A stretch of DNA of 64,000 nucleotides, from NCBI GenBank assembly GCA_016234115.1, contig JACRHD010000025.1, positions 1 through 64,000 on the forward strand, read 5' to 3'. This document shows positions 54,445-62,974 of the stretch, piece by piece. Source of the stretch: Nitrospirota bacterium (GTDB lineage Bacteria > Nitrospirota > Thermodesulfovibrionia > UBA6902). Both the position numbers and the translations under genes were made by a program. Below the pieces are notes generated by a model. The model was not told where the DNA came from. It worked only from the letters and a program-made list of their open reading frames with translations, and did no database searches. How positions within the stretch are numbered: position 1 is the stretch's first letter; each line of letters begins with the position of its first letter.

Positions 54445-54448
54445 TCAT

Positions 54449-55672
54449 ATGTATAGGAACAGGTCGCTTGAACCTTTTATAAAAGAACTCTCCCGCTCTT
54501 TTCCCGTCCTGCTGCTGACAGGTCCGAGGCAGGTCGGGAAAACGACTCTCCTTGAATACTTAGGCAAAGAAGCATCTCCCCGCAGAAACTACGTGTCGCT
54601 GGATGAGTTCGGCCCCCGGTCACTTGCAAACGAAGACCCCGAGTTGTTCCTTGAGCGTTATAAACCGCCGTTGACGATTGATGAAATCCAATACGCTCCC
54701 GGCCTGTTGCAGAGAATCAAGGTGCTTACAGACCGCTCAGGGAAGAACGGCGAATACTGGTTGACCGGTTCACAGCATTTTACATTAATGCGGGGGATTT
54801 CGGAATCACTTGCCGGAAGAGTTGCTATTGTAAAACTGATCGGGCTTTCCCAGACTGAAGAATACAGGAAGAATGATCAACCGGACCCTGTCAGACCCGA
54901 CAAAAAACCATATCCCCGAATAAATAAGCTTGCCGGTCCCGAGGCCGTATTTGAGCGCATTGTTCGCGGCACATTTCCCAGGTTTATTCATAAGACCCCC
55001 CCCCCGGCGGAGACCTTTCACGGTTCTTATCTTCAAACCTACATAGAGCGCGACTTGAGGACGATTATCAGGGTCATTAATATCAGCGCCTTTGAACGGT
55101 TCCTGAAGCTTGCCGCTGCGAGGACCGGCAGTCTGTTAAATCTGTCAGAGCTTGCACGGGACGCTCAGATAGCCGTCAGCACAGCCAAAGAATGGATGGG
55201 GATTTTAGAGGCAAGTTTTCAGGTTTATCTGCTCAGGCCGTACTACCGTAATATCAGTAAACGGCAGCTGAAAACGCCAAAGCTTTATTTCCTTGACACG
55301 GGCATGGTCTGCTACCTTACCGGCTGGCGCAATGCCGAGGTAGCCTCTCACGGGGCCATGGCTGGGAACCTTCTCGAAAATTACGTTGTGAGTGAAATAA
55401 TAAAAAGCTACTGGCACCATGGGCGGGAAGCCCCTTTGTGGTTCTGGCGGACTAAAGAAGGGGATGAAGTCGATTTGATTATAGAGGAGGAGGGAAAGCT
55501 GTTTCCTGTCGAGATTAAAATGTCGATGAGACCCGACCTGAACATGGCAAAGGGCATTCTGAAACTGCAGCAGTTCAGCAAAGACGTCGGGCAGGGAGCA
55601 ATTATTTGCCTTTCGGAATCCGGACAACCGCTTAACAGAGAAATAAACATTGTTCCTGTTTCCTGCATATAA
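54449..55672 (+). CDS. AAA ATPase with DUF4143 (nuclease-like) domain
   Basis: A 407-aa protein. Walker A is LLTGPRQVGKTTLLEYLG near residue 22, Walker B PPLTIDEIQYAPGLL, and sensor WLTGSQHFTL. The C-terminal DUF4143 part includes YIERDLRTI, YFLDTGMVCYLTGW, and the restriction-enzyme-like ELFPVEIKMS type segment (KEGDEVDLIIEEEGKLFPVE). These proteins are widespread, laterally mobile and functionally unclear. A palindrome precedes the start. It stands between a MITE-like element and the sugar operon, with no evident partner. Confidence 0.92.
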   Translation: MYRNRSLEPFIKELSRSFPVLLLTGPRQVGKTTLLEYLGKEASPRRNYVSLDEFGPRSLANEDPELFLERYKPPLTIDEIQYAPGLLQRIKVLTDRSGKNGEYWLTGSQHFTLMRGISESLAGRVAIVKLIGLSQTEEYRKNDQPDPVRPDKKPYPRINKLAGPEAVFERIVRGTFPRFIHKTPPPAETFHGSYLQTYIERDLRTIIRVINISAFERFLKLAAARTGSLLNLSELARDAQIAVSTAKEWMGILEASFQVYLLRPYYRNISKRQLKTPKLYFLDTGMVCYLTGWRNAEVASHGAMAGNLLENYVVSEIIKSYWHHGREAPLWFWRTKEGDEVDLIIEEEGKLFPVEIKMSMRPDLNMAKGILKLQQFSKDVGQGAIICLSESGQPLNREINIVPVSCI

Positions 55673-55762
55673 GAAAAAAAACTCACCGGCCCCTTAGGTT
55701 ATATGGGAGAAGAGGCCGCCGGCCTTGACAAAACCGGACGAGATCATTATTGTGTTCATAGC

Positions 55763-56350
55763 ATGAACAATTCGGAGACGGACAGGCGCGATGCTATTGC
55801 TTTAAAGATTCTCGACGAGCTGAGCCGCGAATCATCAATAACCCAGCGTACTCTCTCAAGCAGGCTCAACATCGCGCTCGGCCTTGTCAATGTCTGTATC
55901 AGAAACCTTGCCAAGAAGGGTTACATCAAGATCAGGAAAGGCCCCATGAACAGGGTAAAATACATCCTGACACCCCAGGGGTTCACCCACAGGGTCGGCC
56001 TGACTTACAATTACATGAACTCTTCCCTGCGGCACTTCAAGGACCTTCGGTCGAGGACCGACGGCGTATACCGGGAGATGGTCCGGTCGGGAGTCAGGGA
56101 CCTCCTTATATGGGGCGACGGCGAGCTCGCGGAGCTGTCGTATATGTTCATGCGCGGCCTGCCGCTCAGGCTCGTCGGGGTGATCGACGGAAAGAACGAG
56201 GAAAAAGGTTTCTTCGGACACAATATTTATTCGCGCGAGGACCTTTCACAGTTGTGTTACGATGCGATACTTATCGCCTCATTCGGCAAGGAAGATATCC
56301 GGAAGGTAAAGGCCCTCGGCGTCGACGAGAAGAAGATATATTCGTTGTGA
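55763..56350 (+). CDS. Winged-helix regulator with Rossmann-like C-terminal domain
   Basis: A 195-aa protein. Residues about 10-75 form a winged helix (ILDELSRESSITQRTLSSRL then NVCIRNLAKKGYIKI) of the EPS-associated MarR-like type. The rest resembles the nucleotide-binding half of sugar enzymes: LLIWGDGELAELSYMFM has a glycine pattern and RLVGVIDGKNEEKGFFGHNI echoes the CapD/PglD-type VVGFIDDDP strand. ATG 55763 is chosen over 55703, as the extra residues look random. It heads the sugar operon and probably controls it in response to a nucleotide or nucleotide-sugar. Confidence 0.8.
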   Translation: MNNSETDRRDAIALKILDELSRESSITQRTLSSRLNIALGLVNVCIRNLAKKGYIKIRKGPMNRVKYILTPQGFTHRVGLTYNYMNSSLRHFKDLRSRTDGVYREMVRSGVRDLLIWGDGELAELSYMFMRGLPLRLVGVIDGKNEEKGFFGHNIYSREDLSQLCYDAILIASFGKEDIRKVKALGVDEKKIYSL

Positions 56351-56465
56351 GCTTAGAGTTAAGAGTCATGAGTCAAGAGTTTAGTTTAGAGTTTTGAACC
56401 TTGATTTATTATTTTATTCTTGACTCTTGACTCGTAACTCTTAACTCTTAACTCTTAACTCTAAG
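56350..56465. repeat. Inverted heptamer array (GAGTTAA type)
   Basis: GAGTTAA, GAGTCAT and GAGTCAA units at 56356-56380 face TTGACTC and TTAACTC units at 56419-56462. Similar unit to the array at the alaS end. It lies between the regulator and the WbpB-WbpD fusion gene. The following 56466-56640 holds no gene. Confidence 0.85.
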
Positions 56466-56640
56466 ACCCCAGCCGGTTGCAATCTGTAACCGAAAGGGCG
56501 GAGCAGTGTCCTGAAAACGCTATGGAGACAATGTCAACGGTATAATAGTTTCGTCGATCATACGTGAGAATTCCGGGACCACGGGAACGCGGCGGAAAAA
56601 CTGATATGAATTCGATTAAAATCAACGGCAAGGAGCAATA

Positions 56641-58230
56641 ATGAGCGTTCAAAAAAAATTTATAGCCAACATCGGCCTCGGGTACTGGGGCAAAAACATT
56701 CTGCGCAACCTTTATGAGTTAGGCGTCCTGCATACGGCGTGTGATTCGAGCGAACAGACGATAGCGCAGCGGAGACAGCAGTGTCCCGATGTAAACTTCA
56801 CCACGTCCTTCGATGAAGTCCTGGAAAACCCGGACATTGCCGCGGTGGCGATTTCATCTCCTGCAGTCACGCATTACAATTTTGTTAAAAGGTCTCTCCT
56901 TGCCGGGAAGGACGTATTTGTGGAAAAACCGCTCGCCCTTACTTTCAGGGAAGGCAGGGAGCTTGTGGATATCGCGGAAAAGGGAAAAAGGATACTGATG
57001 GTGGGACATATTCTCCAGTATCATCCGGCCGTAAGAAAGCTTAAGGAGCTTGTCGCCTCGGGAGAGCTCGGAAAGATACAGTATATCTATTCCAACCGCC
57101 TGAACATCGGGAAGTTAAGGACGGAAGAAAACATCCTGTGGAGCTTTGCCCCTCATGACATATCTGTCATTCTCATGCTCCTCGGCGAGGAGCCCGTCAA
57201 TGTGTCGGCCGTCGGCGGAGATTATCTTAATAAGGGGATCTTCGACACTACACTGACCACGCTGGAATTCAGAAACGGCGTAAAAGGGCATATCTTTGTC
57301 AGTTGGCTCCATCCTTATAAGGAACAGAAGTTGATCGTCGTGGGTTCAAAGGCCATGATTGTGTTTGACGATGTGAGCAAAGAAAAACTGTTTCTTTATC
57401 CTCACACCATAGAGTGGAAAGACGGAAAGATCCCGATTGTGCAAAAGGCCGATTACCAGGTGGTCCCTGTTGAGGCCGGAGAGCCGTTGAGGCTTGAGCT
57501 CGGTCACTTCGCCGACTGCGTAACCCAGAGGACAAAGCCGGTCACGGACGGCGCCGAGGGCTTACGGGTACTGAAGATACTCGAGGCCTCGGAGAATACA
57601 CTCGGCGGCATACAGGCCCCTCCTGCAAAGTCTCACGCCCCGGCGTCCCCTTCATATTTTGCGCACGCGACCGCTGTTGTGGACGAGGGTGCCCGGATAG
57701 GCAAGGGGACCAGGATATGGCATTTTTCCCATATACTTAAGGGCTCAAAGATAGGCGACAACTGTATCATAGGGCAAAACGTGGTAATAGGACCCGACGG
57801 CGAGGTCGGCAACGGGTGCAAGATACAGAATAATGTGTCGGTTTATAAAGGCGTTGTCCTCGAAGACGGCGTCTTTTGCGGACCCTCATGTGTGTTTACC
57901 AATGTCTACAACCCGAGGGCGTTTATTGAACGAAAGCATGAATTCCTGCAGACGCGGGTAAAGACCGGGGCCACCATCGGCGCCAATGCCACGGTCGTCT
58001 GCGGCTCAATCATCGGCAAGTACTCGATGATAGGCGCCGGAGCGGTCGTCAAGTCGGACGTCCCCGACTACGCGGTCGTCGCGGGGGTGCCCGCCAAACA
58101 GATAGGATGGGCGTGCAGGTGCGGCACTACTTTAAAACCCGGCAACGGCCGGGCGGTCTGCGGATATTGCGGCAACGAATACGAATCGGTGGACGACAAA
58201 CTCATAATCATAAAAGAGGAGATGAATTAA
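56641..58230 (+). CDS. WbpB-WbpD fusion: UDP-sugar 3-dehydrogenase and N-acetyltransferase
   Basis: A 529-aa bifunctional protein. Residues 1-320 are a Gfo/Idh/MocA oxidoreductase (NIGLGYWGKNI for NAD binding, FVEKPLAL with the catalytic lysine, SFAPHDISVI with the histidine). Residues 340-495 are a left-handed beta-helix acyltransferase (hexapeptides such as IGKGTRIWHFSHI, IGDNCIIGQNVVIG, VTN-type FTNVYNPRA). The last 35 residues have CRCG and CGYCG, a zinc-ribbon-like tail. With the next aminotransferase it would make UDP-2,3-diacetamido uronic acid: oxidise C3, transaminate, acetylate. AAGGAG precedes the ATG. Confidence 0.92.
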   Translation: MSVQKKFIANIGLGYWGKNILRNLYELGVLHTACDSSEQTIAQRRQQCPDVNFTTSFDEVLENPDIAAVAISSPAVTHYNFVKRSLLAGKDVFVEKPLALTFREGRELVDIAEKGKRILMVGHILQYHPAVRKLKELVASGELGKIQYIYSNRLNIGKLRTEENILWSFAPHDISVILMLLGEEPVNVSAVGGDYLNKGIFDTTLTTLEFRNGVKGHIFVSWLHPYKEQKLIVVGSKAMIVFDDVSKEKLFLYPHTIEWKDGKIPIVQKADYQVVPVEAGEPLRLELGHFADCVTQRTKPVTDGAEGLRVLKILEASENTLGGIQAPPAKSHAPASPSYFAHATAVVDEGARIGKGTRIWHFSHILKGSKIGDNCIIGQNVVIGPDGEVGNGCKIQNNVSVYKGVVLEDGVFCGPSCVFTNVYNPRAFIERKHEFLQTRVKTGATIGANATVVCGSIIGKYSMIGAGAVVKSDVPDYAVVAGVPAKQIGWACRCGTTLKPGNGRAVCGYCGNEYESVDDKLIIIKEEMN

Positions 58231-59382
58231 ATGAAACAGCTTCCGATGCTTGACCTGAGGCTCCAATACGAGTACATGAAAAATGATATCGACGCCGCGT
58301 TGAAGAAATGCCTCGACCACCAGAAATGGATACTCGGTCCCGAGGTAAAGGAGCTTGAGGACAAGATAGCAGCCTACCTCGGCGTCAAGCACTGCATCGG
58401 CGCGTCATCGGGGACCGAGTCGCTGGTCATGTCTTTGCGCGCCCTCTCAATAAGTCTGACGGGACGGGAGTTCTTTGACGGGACGGACGAAATCATAACC
58501 ACTCCGTTCACATTCACGGCCACGGGAGACACGATATTGAGGGCGGGCGCAACACCTGTCTTCATAGACGTCGATCCCGATACTTACAACATCGACGTCC
58601 GCAAGGTCAGGCAATATCTGACGTCCCCGCAAAAGGGCAAGGTCGTCGGCATCGTGCCGGTCCATCTTTACGGCCAGTCATGCGATATGGATGAAGTCAT
58701 GAGGCTTGCCGGCGAGTTCAATCTCTTCGTCGTGGAGGATGTCGCCCAGGCCTTCGGCGGTTCGTGGAAAGGGAGAAAACTCGGCTCAATCGGGGATTTC
58801 GGTTCTTTCAGCTTTTTCCCCGCGAAGAACCTCGGCGGCTTCGGCGACGGGGGGATTATCTCCACAAATAATGATCAGACGGCGGAGCTTGTGAGGATGC
58901 TTCTCAAACACGGCGGCAAGGACAAATACAACGTGGACCACGTGGGCTATAACGGAAGACTCGATACCCTTCAGGCGGCAATACTGTTGGCCAAGTTCAA
59001 GTATATAGAAGAATTCAATGAGAGAAGAGGCAGGGTGGCCGGGCAATACGACAACGGCCTTAAAGGCCTTGACGGCATCGTGACCCCCAGGACCCTCCCG
59101 GACGCGCAGCATGTGTATCATCAGTATACGCTGAGATGCACAAGAGGAGACAGGGATGAATTTCAGAAACGGTTGAAAGACAAGGGCGTCTCCACAATGG
59201 TGTATTATCCTTATCCTCTGCACAAGATGAAGGTCTTTGGAAACGGCAGGAGCAAGACCTTCGGGAGCCTTGCAAACGCGGAAAAGGCGAGCGAGAGCGT
59301 CTTCAGCCTGCCCATAGAGCCGCTTCAGAGCGCGGAGGATACGGCTTATGTTATTGAATGTGTAAAGGGCCTTGTTTCCTGA
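58231..59382 (+). CDS. DegT/DnrJ/EryC1/StrS aminotransferase (WbpE-like)
   Basis: A 383-aa PLP enzyme. GASSGTESLVMSLRAL, TTPFTFTATGDTI, VVEDVAQAFGGSWKGRKLGS and SFFPAKNLGGFGDGG (with the Schiff-base lysine) are in order. It should transfer an amino group from glutamate to the C3-keto nucleotide sugar produced by the preceding fusion protein. Its ATG immediately follows the TAA of that gene and GAGGAG lies in the gene's last codons, so the two are coupled. Confidence 0.95.
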   Translation: MKQLPMLDLRLQYEYMKNDIDAALKKCLDHQKWILGPEVKELEDKIAAYLGVKHCIGASSGTESLVMSLRALSISLTGREFFDGTDEIITTPFTFTATGDTILRAGATPVFIDVDPDTYNIDVRKVRQYLTSPQKGKVVGIVPVHLYGQSCDMDEVMRLAGEFNLFVVEDVAQAFGGSWKGRKLGSIGDFGSFSFFPAKNLGGFGDGGIISTNNDQTAELVRMLLKHGGKDKYNVDHVGYNGRLDTLQAAILLAKFKYIEEFNERRGRVAGQYDNGLKGLDGIVTPRTLPDAQHVYHQYTLRCTRGDRDEFQKRLKDKGVSTMVYYPYPLHKMKVFGNGRSKTFGSLANAEKASESVFSLPIEPLQSAEDTAYVIECVKGLVS

Positions 59383-59417
59383 CAGCGGAATCCTTAAGTA
59401 GTTTAGAAAAGCTCATG

Positions 59418-59442
59418 TCCCCCTCTTTAGAAAAAGGGGGAG
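59418..59442. repeat. C-rich palindromic repeat, single unit
   Basis: CCCCCTCTTTAGAAAAAGGG ending in GG, between the aminotransferase and the FAD oxidase gene. It is the simple hairpin form of the family. Confidence 0.75.
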
Positions 59443-59497
59443 ATATCAATTTACCCACATTATTACGAGAAGACCCAAATAAGCAACGTCTGAACAC

Positions 59498-60625
59498 ATG
59501 GATGAAGTCGATATAACTATTATCGGGGCCGGTGTTGTAGGTTTGGCCATAGCAGCCGAACTCTCAGGGCAGTATGACAATATCATCGTCCTTGAGAGGC
59601 ATCCCGCTTACGGGCGGGAAACCAGCAGTCGCAACAGCGAGGTCATGCATGCCGGCATTTACTATCCCAACGGCTCCTTAAAGGCGCGCCTGTGCGTAGA
59701 AGGACTGGAGCTGCTGTATGGTTACTGCGAAAGACACTCAATCCCTCATTCAAAAATCGGGAAACTCATAGTTGCGACGGAACAATCGGAGTTTGCGCAG
59801 CTTGAAGAGCTGATGGCCCAGGGACTGCGAAACGGCGTGAGCGGACTCTCCATTATCGATGGGGCCTCCCTTACGGACCTGGAGCCGAATGTCGCCGCCC
59901 TTGCCGCGATATATTCTCCGCGCACAGGGATCATCGATTCACATTCGCTGATGAAATATCTCTATGCCGATGCGACTGCCTCGGGGGTCACTTTCTCTTT
60001 CGGCAGTGAAGTCGACCGGATAACTCCCGGCAAGGACGGAAACGTCATAGGCATCAGGGATGAAGACTATAATTTTTCCTCAAAGGTCGTGATAAATTCA
60101 GCCGGCCTTTTTGCGGACCGGATTGCCGGGCTGGCAGGAATCGATATTGAAAAGGCGGGCTATAAACTCAGTTATTACAAGGGTTCTTATTTTTCGTATT
60201 CAAAGGCGTCTCCGGTCAAAAGACTGGTATACCCGTTGCCCCATAAAGACCTTACGGGTCTGGGGGTCCACGCAACACTGGACCTTGCGGGACGGCTGCG
60301 TTTCGGTCCTGACGCCGAACACGTAGACGCGCCCGACTATACGGTAGACGCGGGAAAAGCCGACAGCTTTTATAACGGCGCTTCCCGGTTTATAAGGGGA
60401 CTTGAAAAGGCGGCCTTTGTTGCCGACATGGCCGGAATCCGTCCGAAGCTTCAGGGCGGCGGCGTCAGGGACTTCATTATAAAAAATGAGATTGGCAGGG
60501 GCATGAACGGGTTCATCAACCTCATCGGGATTGAATCACCCGGTCTTACCGCCTGCCTTTCCATAGCAAAATACGTGTCCGCTTTAGTCGGGGATTCGCA
60601 TTTATTAAAAAGGGTCATCGCGTAA
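59498..60625 (+). CDS. lhgO: LhgO-like FAD-dependent 2-hydroxyglutarate oxidase/dehydrogenase
   Basis: A 375-aa DAO-family flavoprotein. DITIIGAGVVGLAIAAEL binds FAD; ETSSRNSEVMHAGIYYPNGS is the LhgO hallmark; VVINSAGLFADRIA and the C-terminal LIGIESPGLTACLSIA complete the family. It oxidises L-2-hydroxyglutarate to 2-oxoglutarate in known cases, with electrons to quinones or oxygen. In this operon it follows WbpB- and WbpE-like genes, whose chemistry uses the glutamate/2-oxoglutarate pair. No Shine-Dalgarno is clear. It could equally be a housekeeping repair enzyme placed here by chance. Confidence 0.9.
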   Translation: MDEVDITIIGAGVVGLAIAAELSGQYDNIIVLERHPAYGRETSSRNSEVMHAGIYYPNGSLKARLCVEGLELLYGYCERHSIPHSKIGKLIVATEQSEFAQLEELMAQGLRNGVSGLSIIDGASLTDLEPNVAALAAIYSPRTGIIDSHSLMKYLYADATASGVTFSFGSEVDRITPGKDGNVIGIRDEDYNFSSKVVINSAGLFADRIAGLAGIDIEKAGYKLSYYKGSYFSYSKASPVKRLVYPLPHKDLTGLGVHATLDLAGRLRFGPDAEHVDAPDYTVDAGKADSFYNGASRFIRGLEKAAFVADMAGIRPKLQGGGVRDFIIKNEIGRGMNGFINLIGIESPGLTACLSIAKYVSALVGDSHLLKRVIA

Positions 60626-60656
60626 TTGTGTGGGTTGATTATAAACGGAAGCAGTG

Positions 60657-60690
60657 TCATTCCCGCAGTCTGTTGAGCGGGAATCCAGAG
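60657..60690. repeat. REP-like palindrome
   Basis: GTCATTCCCGCAGTCTGTTG then AGCGGGAATCCAGAG, one unit of the dispersed REP family. It is the reverse orientation of the unit at 60802. Confidence 0.75.
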
Positions 60691-60801
60691 AATATAAGTA
60701 CATTTCTTTTAATAAAATAAATTATAACCGTTATCGCCATAAAGCTTGTTCAGAAAGGCGGTAGTCAAAGGACGGAAATGCGGAAACAATTGCTTCTTAA
60801 G

Positions 60802-60838
60802 CTGCTGGATTCCCGATTAAAAACTTCGGGAATGACGT
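60802..60838. repeat. REP-like palindrome
   Basis: GCTGGATTCCCGATTAAAAA then CTTCGGGAATGACG, a second unit facing the one at 60657. The 60626-60954 space has no gene besides these two repeats. Confidence 0.7.
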
Positions 60839-60954
60839 TGCCTGGAAACCATCTTGGACCCACACTCTTACACGATGAGCCTTAAATTGAAAAAGGTATC
60901 TCGACGGGAAAGGAGATTTACCGCTTTGAGATGCGATCATGAGGCATTGACCCT

Positions 60955-62100
60955 GTGAAAATAGTAAACATCATCGGCGCGCGTCCCCAGTTCATCAAGT
61001 ATGTCCCTGTTTCAAAGGCCATAGAAAAGATAAATGCCTCGGGACATCCCGTCCGGGACGTCCTTGTCCACACCGGGCAGCACTATGATTATTCGATGTC
61101 GAAGATCTTCTTTGATGAGCTCGGCATTAAAGAGCCCGACTACCATCTGGGCGTCGGCTCGGGTCCTCACGGGATGCAGACTGCCTCGGTCCTTCAGAAG
61201 ACGGAAGAGGTCTGCCTTCAGGAGAGGCCCGATATCGTCGTGGTTTATGGAGACACGAATTCGACCCTGGGCGGGGCGCTGGCCTCGGCCAAACTGCATG
61301 TCCCGATAGCGCACGTCGAGGCCGGGCTGAGGAGTTTTAATAAATGCATGCCGGAGGAGATAAACAGGATACTCACCGACCATATTTCATCCGTGCTCTT
61401 CTGTCCGACAAATGCCGCCGTAGACAATCTCTGCAGAGAAGGCTTCGAGGTCCGGGCAGTCAACGGAGGACCTCCGCATATCTCATCTCCGCTGATCATC
61501 AATACGGGCGACGTGATGTATGACGCGCTCCTTTATTCCCTTAAAATCGCGGAAGAGAAATCGTCCGTCCTGAGGGACCTCGATATCGCGCCGAAGACCT
61601 ACAGGGTCCTGACTGTTCACAGGGCGGAAAACACGGACAATGAAGTCAACTTTAAAGAAATCATAGATTTTGTCAATGACACATCCTCCGGCAGCAGCAT
61701 ATTGTTCCCGATGCATCCGAGGACGAGAAAGGTCTACGAGAATATCAGGACAAAGTTTTCGGGCAATGTCAGGATCATCGGACCGGTGGGTTATTTCGAT
61801 TTCCTGACGCTGGTGAAAAACAGTGAGCTGGTAATGACGGATTCGGGCGGGCTTCAAAAAGAGGCGTACTGGCTTAAAGTCCCCTGCGTGACCCTCAGAC
61901 ATGAAACAGAATGGGTGGAAACGGTGCAGAGCGGCTGGAATGTGCTTTACCGGGATTATAAAGGCAGTCACAGGCCGTCGGAAGCGGAAGGATTATTATA
62001 CGGAGACGGCAGGGCCGCGGAAAGAATAGTGGAGACCCTGATCGGATCCTTCGAATGTCGGAAGTGCCCGTCCGGCGGAGCGCATGGAGGGCCTTTTTAG
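60955..62100 (+). CDS. wecB: UDP-N-acetylglucosamine 2-epimerase family (WecB/WbpI-like)
   Basis: A 381-aa non-hydrolysing 2-epimerase. GARPQFIKYVPVSKAI, HTGQHYDYSMS, HVEAGLRSFNKCMPEEINR (with catalytic residues), TVHRAENTDN and MTDSGGLQKEAYWL are all present. In this operon it fits WbpI, which epimerises C2 of UDP-2,3-diacetamido-glucuronate to the manno form. The start is GTG 60955 with GAGG 11 bases upstream. Its 3' end overlaps the radical SAM gene by 17 bp. Confidence 0.95.
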   Translation: MKIVNIIGARPQFIKYVPVSKAIEKINASGHPVRDVLVHTGQHYDYSMSKIFFDELGIKEPDYHLGVGSGPHGMQTASVLQKTEEVCLQERPDIVVVYGDTNSTLGGALASAKLHVPIAHVEAGLRSFNKCMPEEINRILTDHISSVLFCPTNAAVDNLCREGFEVRAVNGGPPHISSPLIINTGDVMYDALLYSLKIAEEKSSVLRDLDIAPKTYRVLTVHRAENTDNEVNFKEIIDFVNDTSSGSSILFPMHPRTRKVYENIRTKFSGNVRIIGPVGYFDFLTLVKNSELVMTDSGGLQKEAYWLKVPCVTLRHETEWVETVQSGWNVLYRDYKGSHRPSEAEGLLYGDGRAAERIVETLIGSFECRKCPSGGAHGGPF

Positions 62101-62974
62101 ACAGCGGATGACTCAGGCCTTACAAGTCCATTCCTTCCCGGAGAGGATCGTTATTGAATTGACCCCACGGTGCAATCTCTCCTGCCCAATGTGTCCCGGC
62201 CGTCACATGCAGCCTCAGGACGGCAATATCAGCGGGGAGTTATGGGAGAAGCTCATCGATGAAATCGCCCGGACAAATCCGGGGTCGATAGTTATCCCTT
62301 TCTGGCGCGGTGAATCGTTGCTGCATCCGGACTTTGAAGGTCTCCTGAAATATGCCTTGAGCAGGTCGGTCAGAATCCACATATCTACCAACGGACATTC
62401 CATGACGGAGAGTCAAAGCAGGACACTGACGCGCTGCGAATTCGTCACTTTCAGCGTGCATACGCTTAAAGGATATTCCAACGCAAAACAATTCCTGTCC
62501 CTCAGGGAAGGGGCTTGTCCGCTGGTACAACTGTCGTTTGTCCGGGGAGAGGAGACAGCAGCAAGGCTTCTTGAAACCGTGCTCGCTTCCCCTGATTTGG
62601 AAGGCTTCGACAGTATCAGGCTCTATGAAGAGCATACGAAAGAAGGCGTATTCGGGAGGGCGGACGTGTCCAAAGACCCGCAGAGACGCTTTTGCAATAA
62701 ATTGCAAGACACGCTGGTCATTGCGTACGACGGCTCATTTTCCCGCTGCAACCATATCTGGGTGACAGAAAATGGAATTAATCTCAACGGCTCCAGTATT
62801 GCGGAGGTATGGACTTCCGCCATGCTGGAGCGCATACGCGGCGCTTATCCTGACGACAGGTGCGGCAAATGCGACCAATGGATAGGACATACTCTGGGCG
62901 AGTCATGGCGAATGGAAGCCGGCAGACTCGATCATCGTATATTTGCGGCCGGTAATCGGAATGAGAAAAATTAA
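62084..62974 (+). CDS. Radical SAM protein with SPASM-like cysteines
   Basis: A 296-aa radical SAM enzyme. LTPRCNLSCPMCPGRH carries the CX3CX2C cluster motif; FWRGESLLHPDFEGLLKYA matches the GGEPL-like region; the C-terminal part has FCNKLQDTLVIAYDG, CNHIW and CGKCDQW, an auxiliary-cluster (SPASM/twitch-like) pattern. It could carry out an unusual sugar or peptide modification. It overlaps both neighbours (17 bp with wecB, 14 bp with the next aminotransferase), so it is firmly part of the operon. Confidence 0.88.
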   Translation: MEGLFRQRMTQALQVHSFPERIVIELTPRCNLSCPMCPGRHMQPQDGNISGELWEKLIDEIARTNPGSIVIPFWRGESLLHPDFEGLLKYALSRSVRIHISTNGHSMTESQSRTLTRCEFVTFSVHTLKGYSNAKQFLSLREGACPLVQLSFVRGEETAARLLETVLASPDLEGFDSIRLYEEHTKEGVFGRADVSKDPQRRFCNKLQDTLVIAYDGSFSRCNHIWVTENGINLNGSSIAEVWTSAMLERIRGAYPDDRCGKCDQWIGHTLGESWRMEAGRLDHRIFAAGNRNEKN

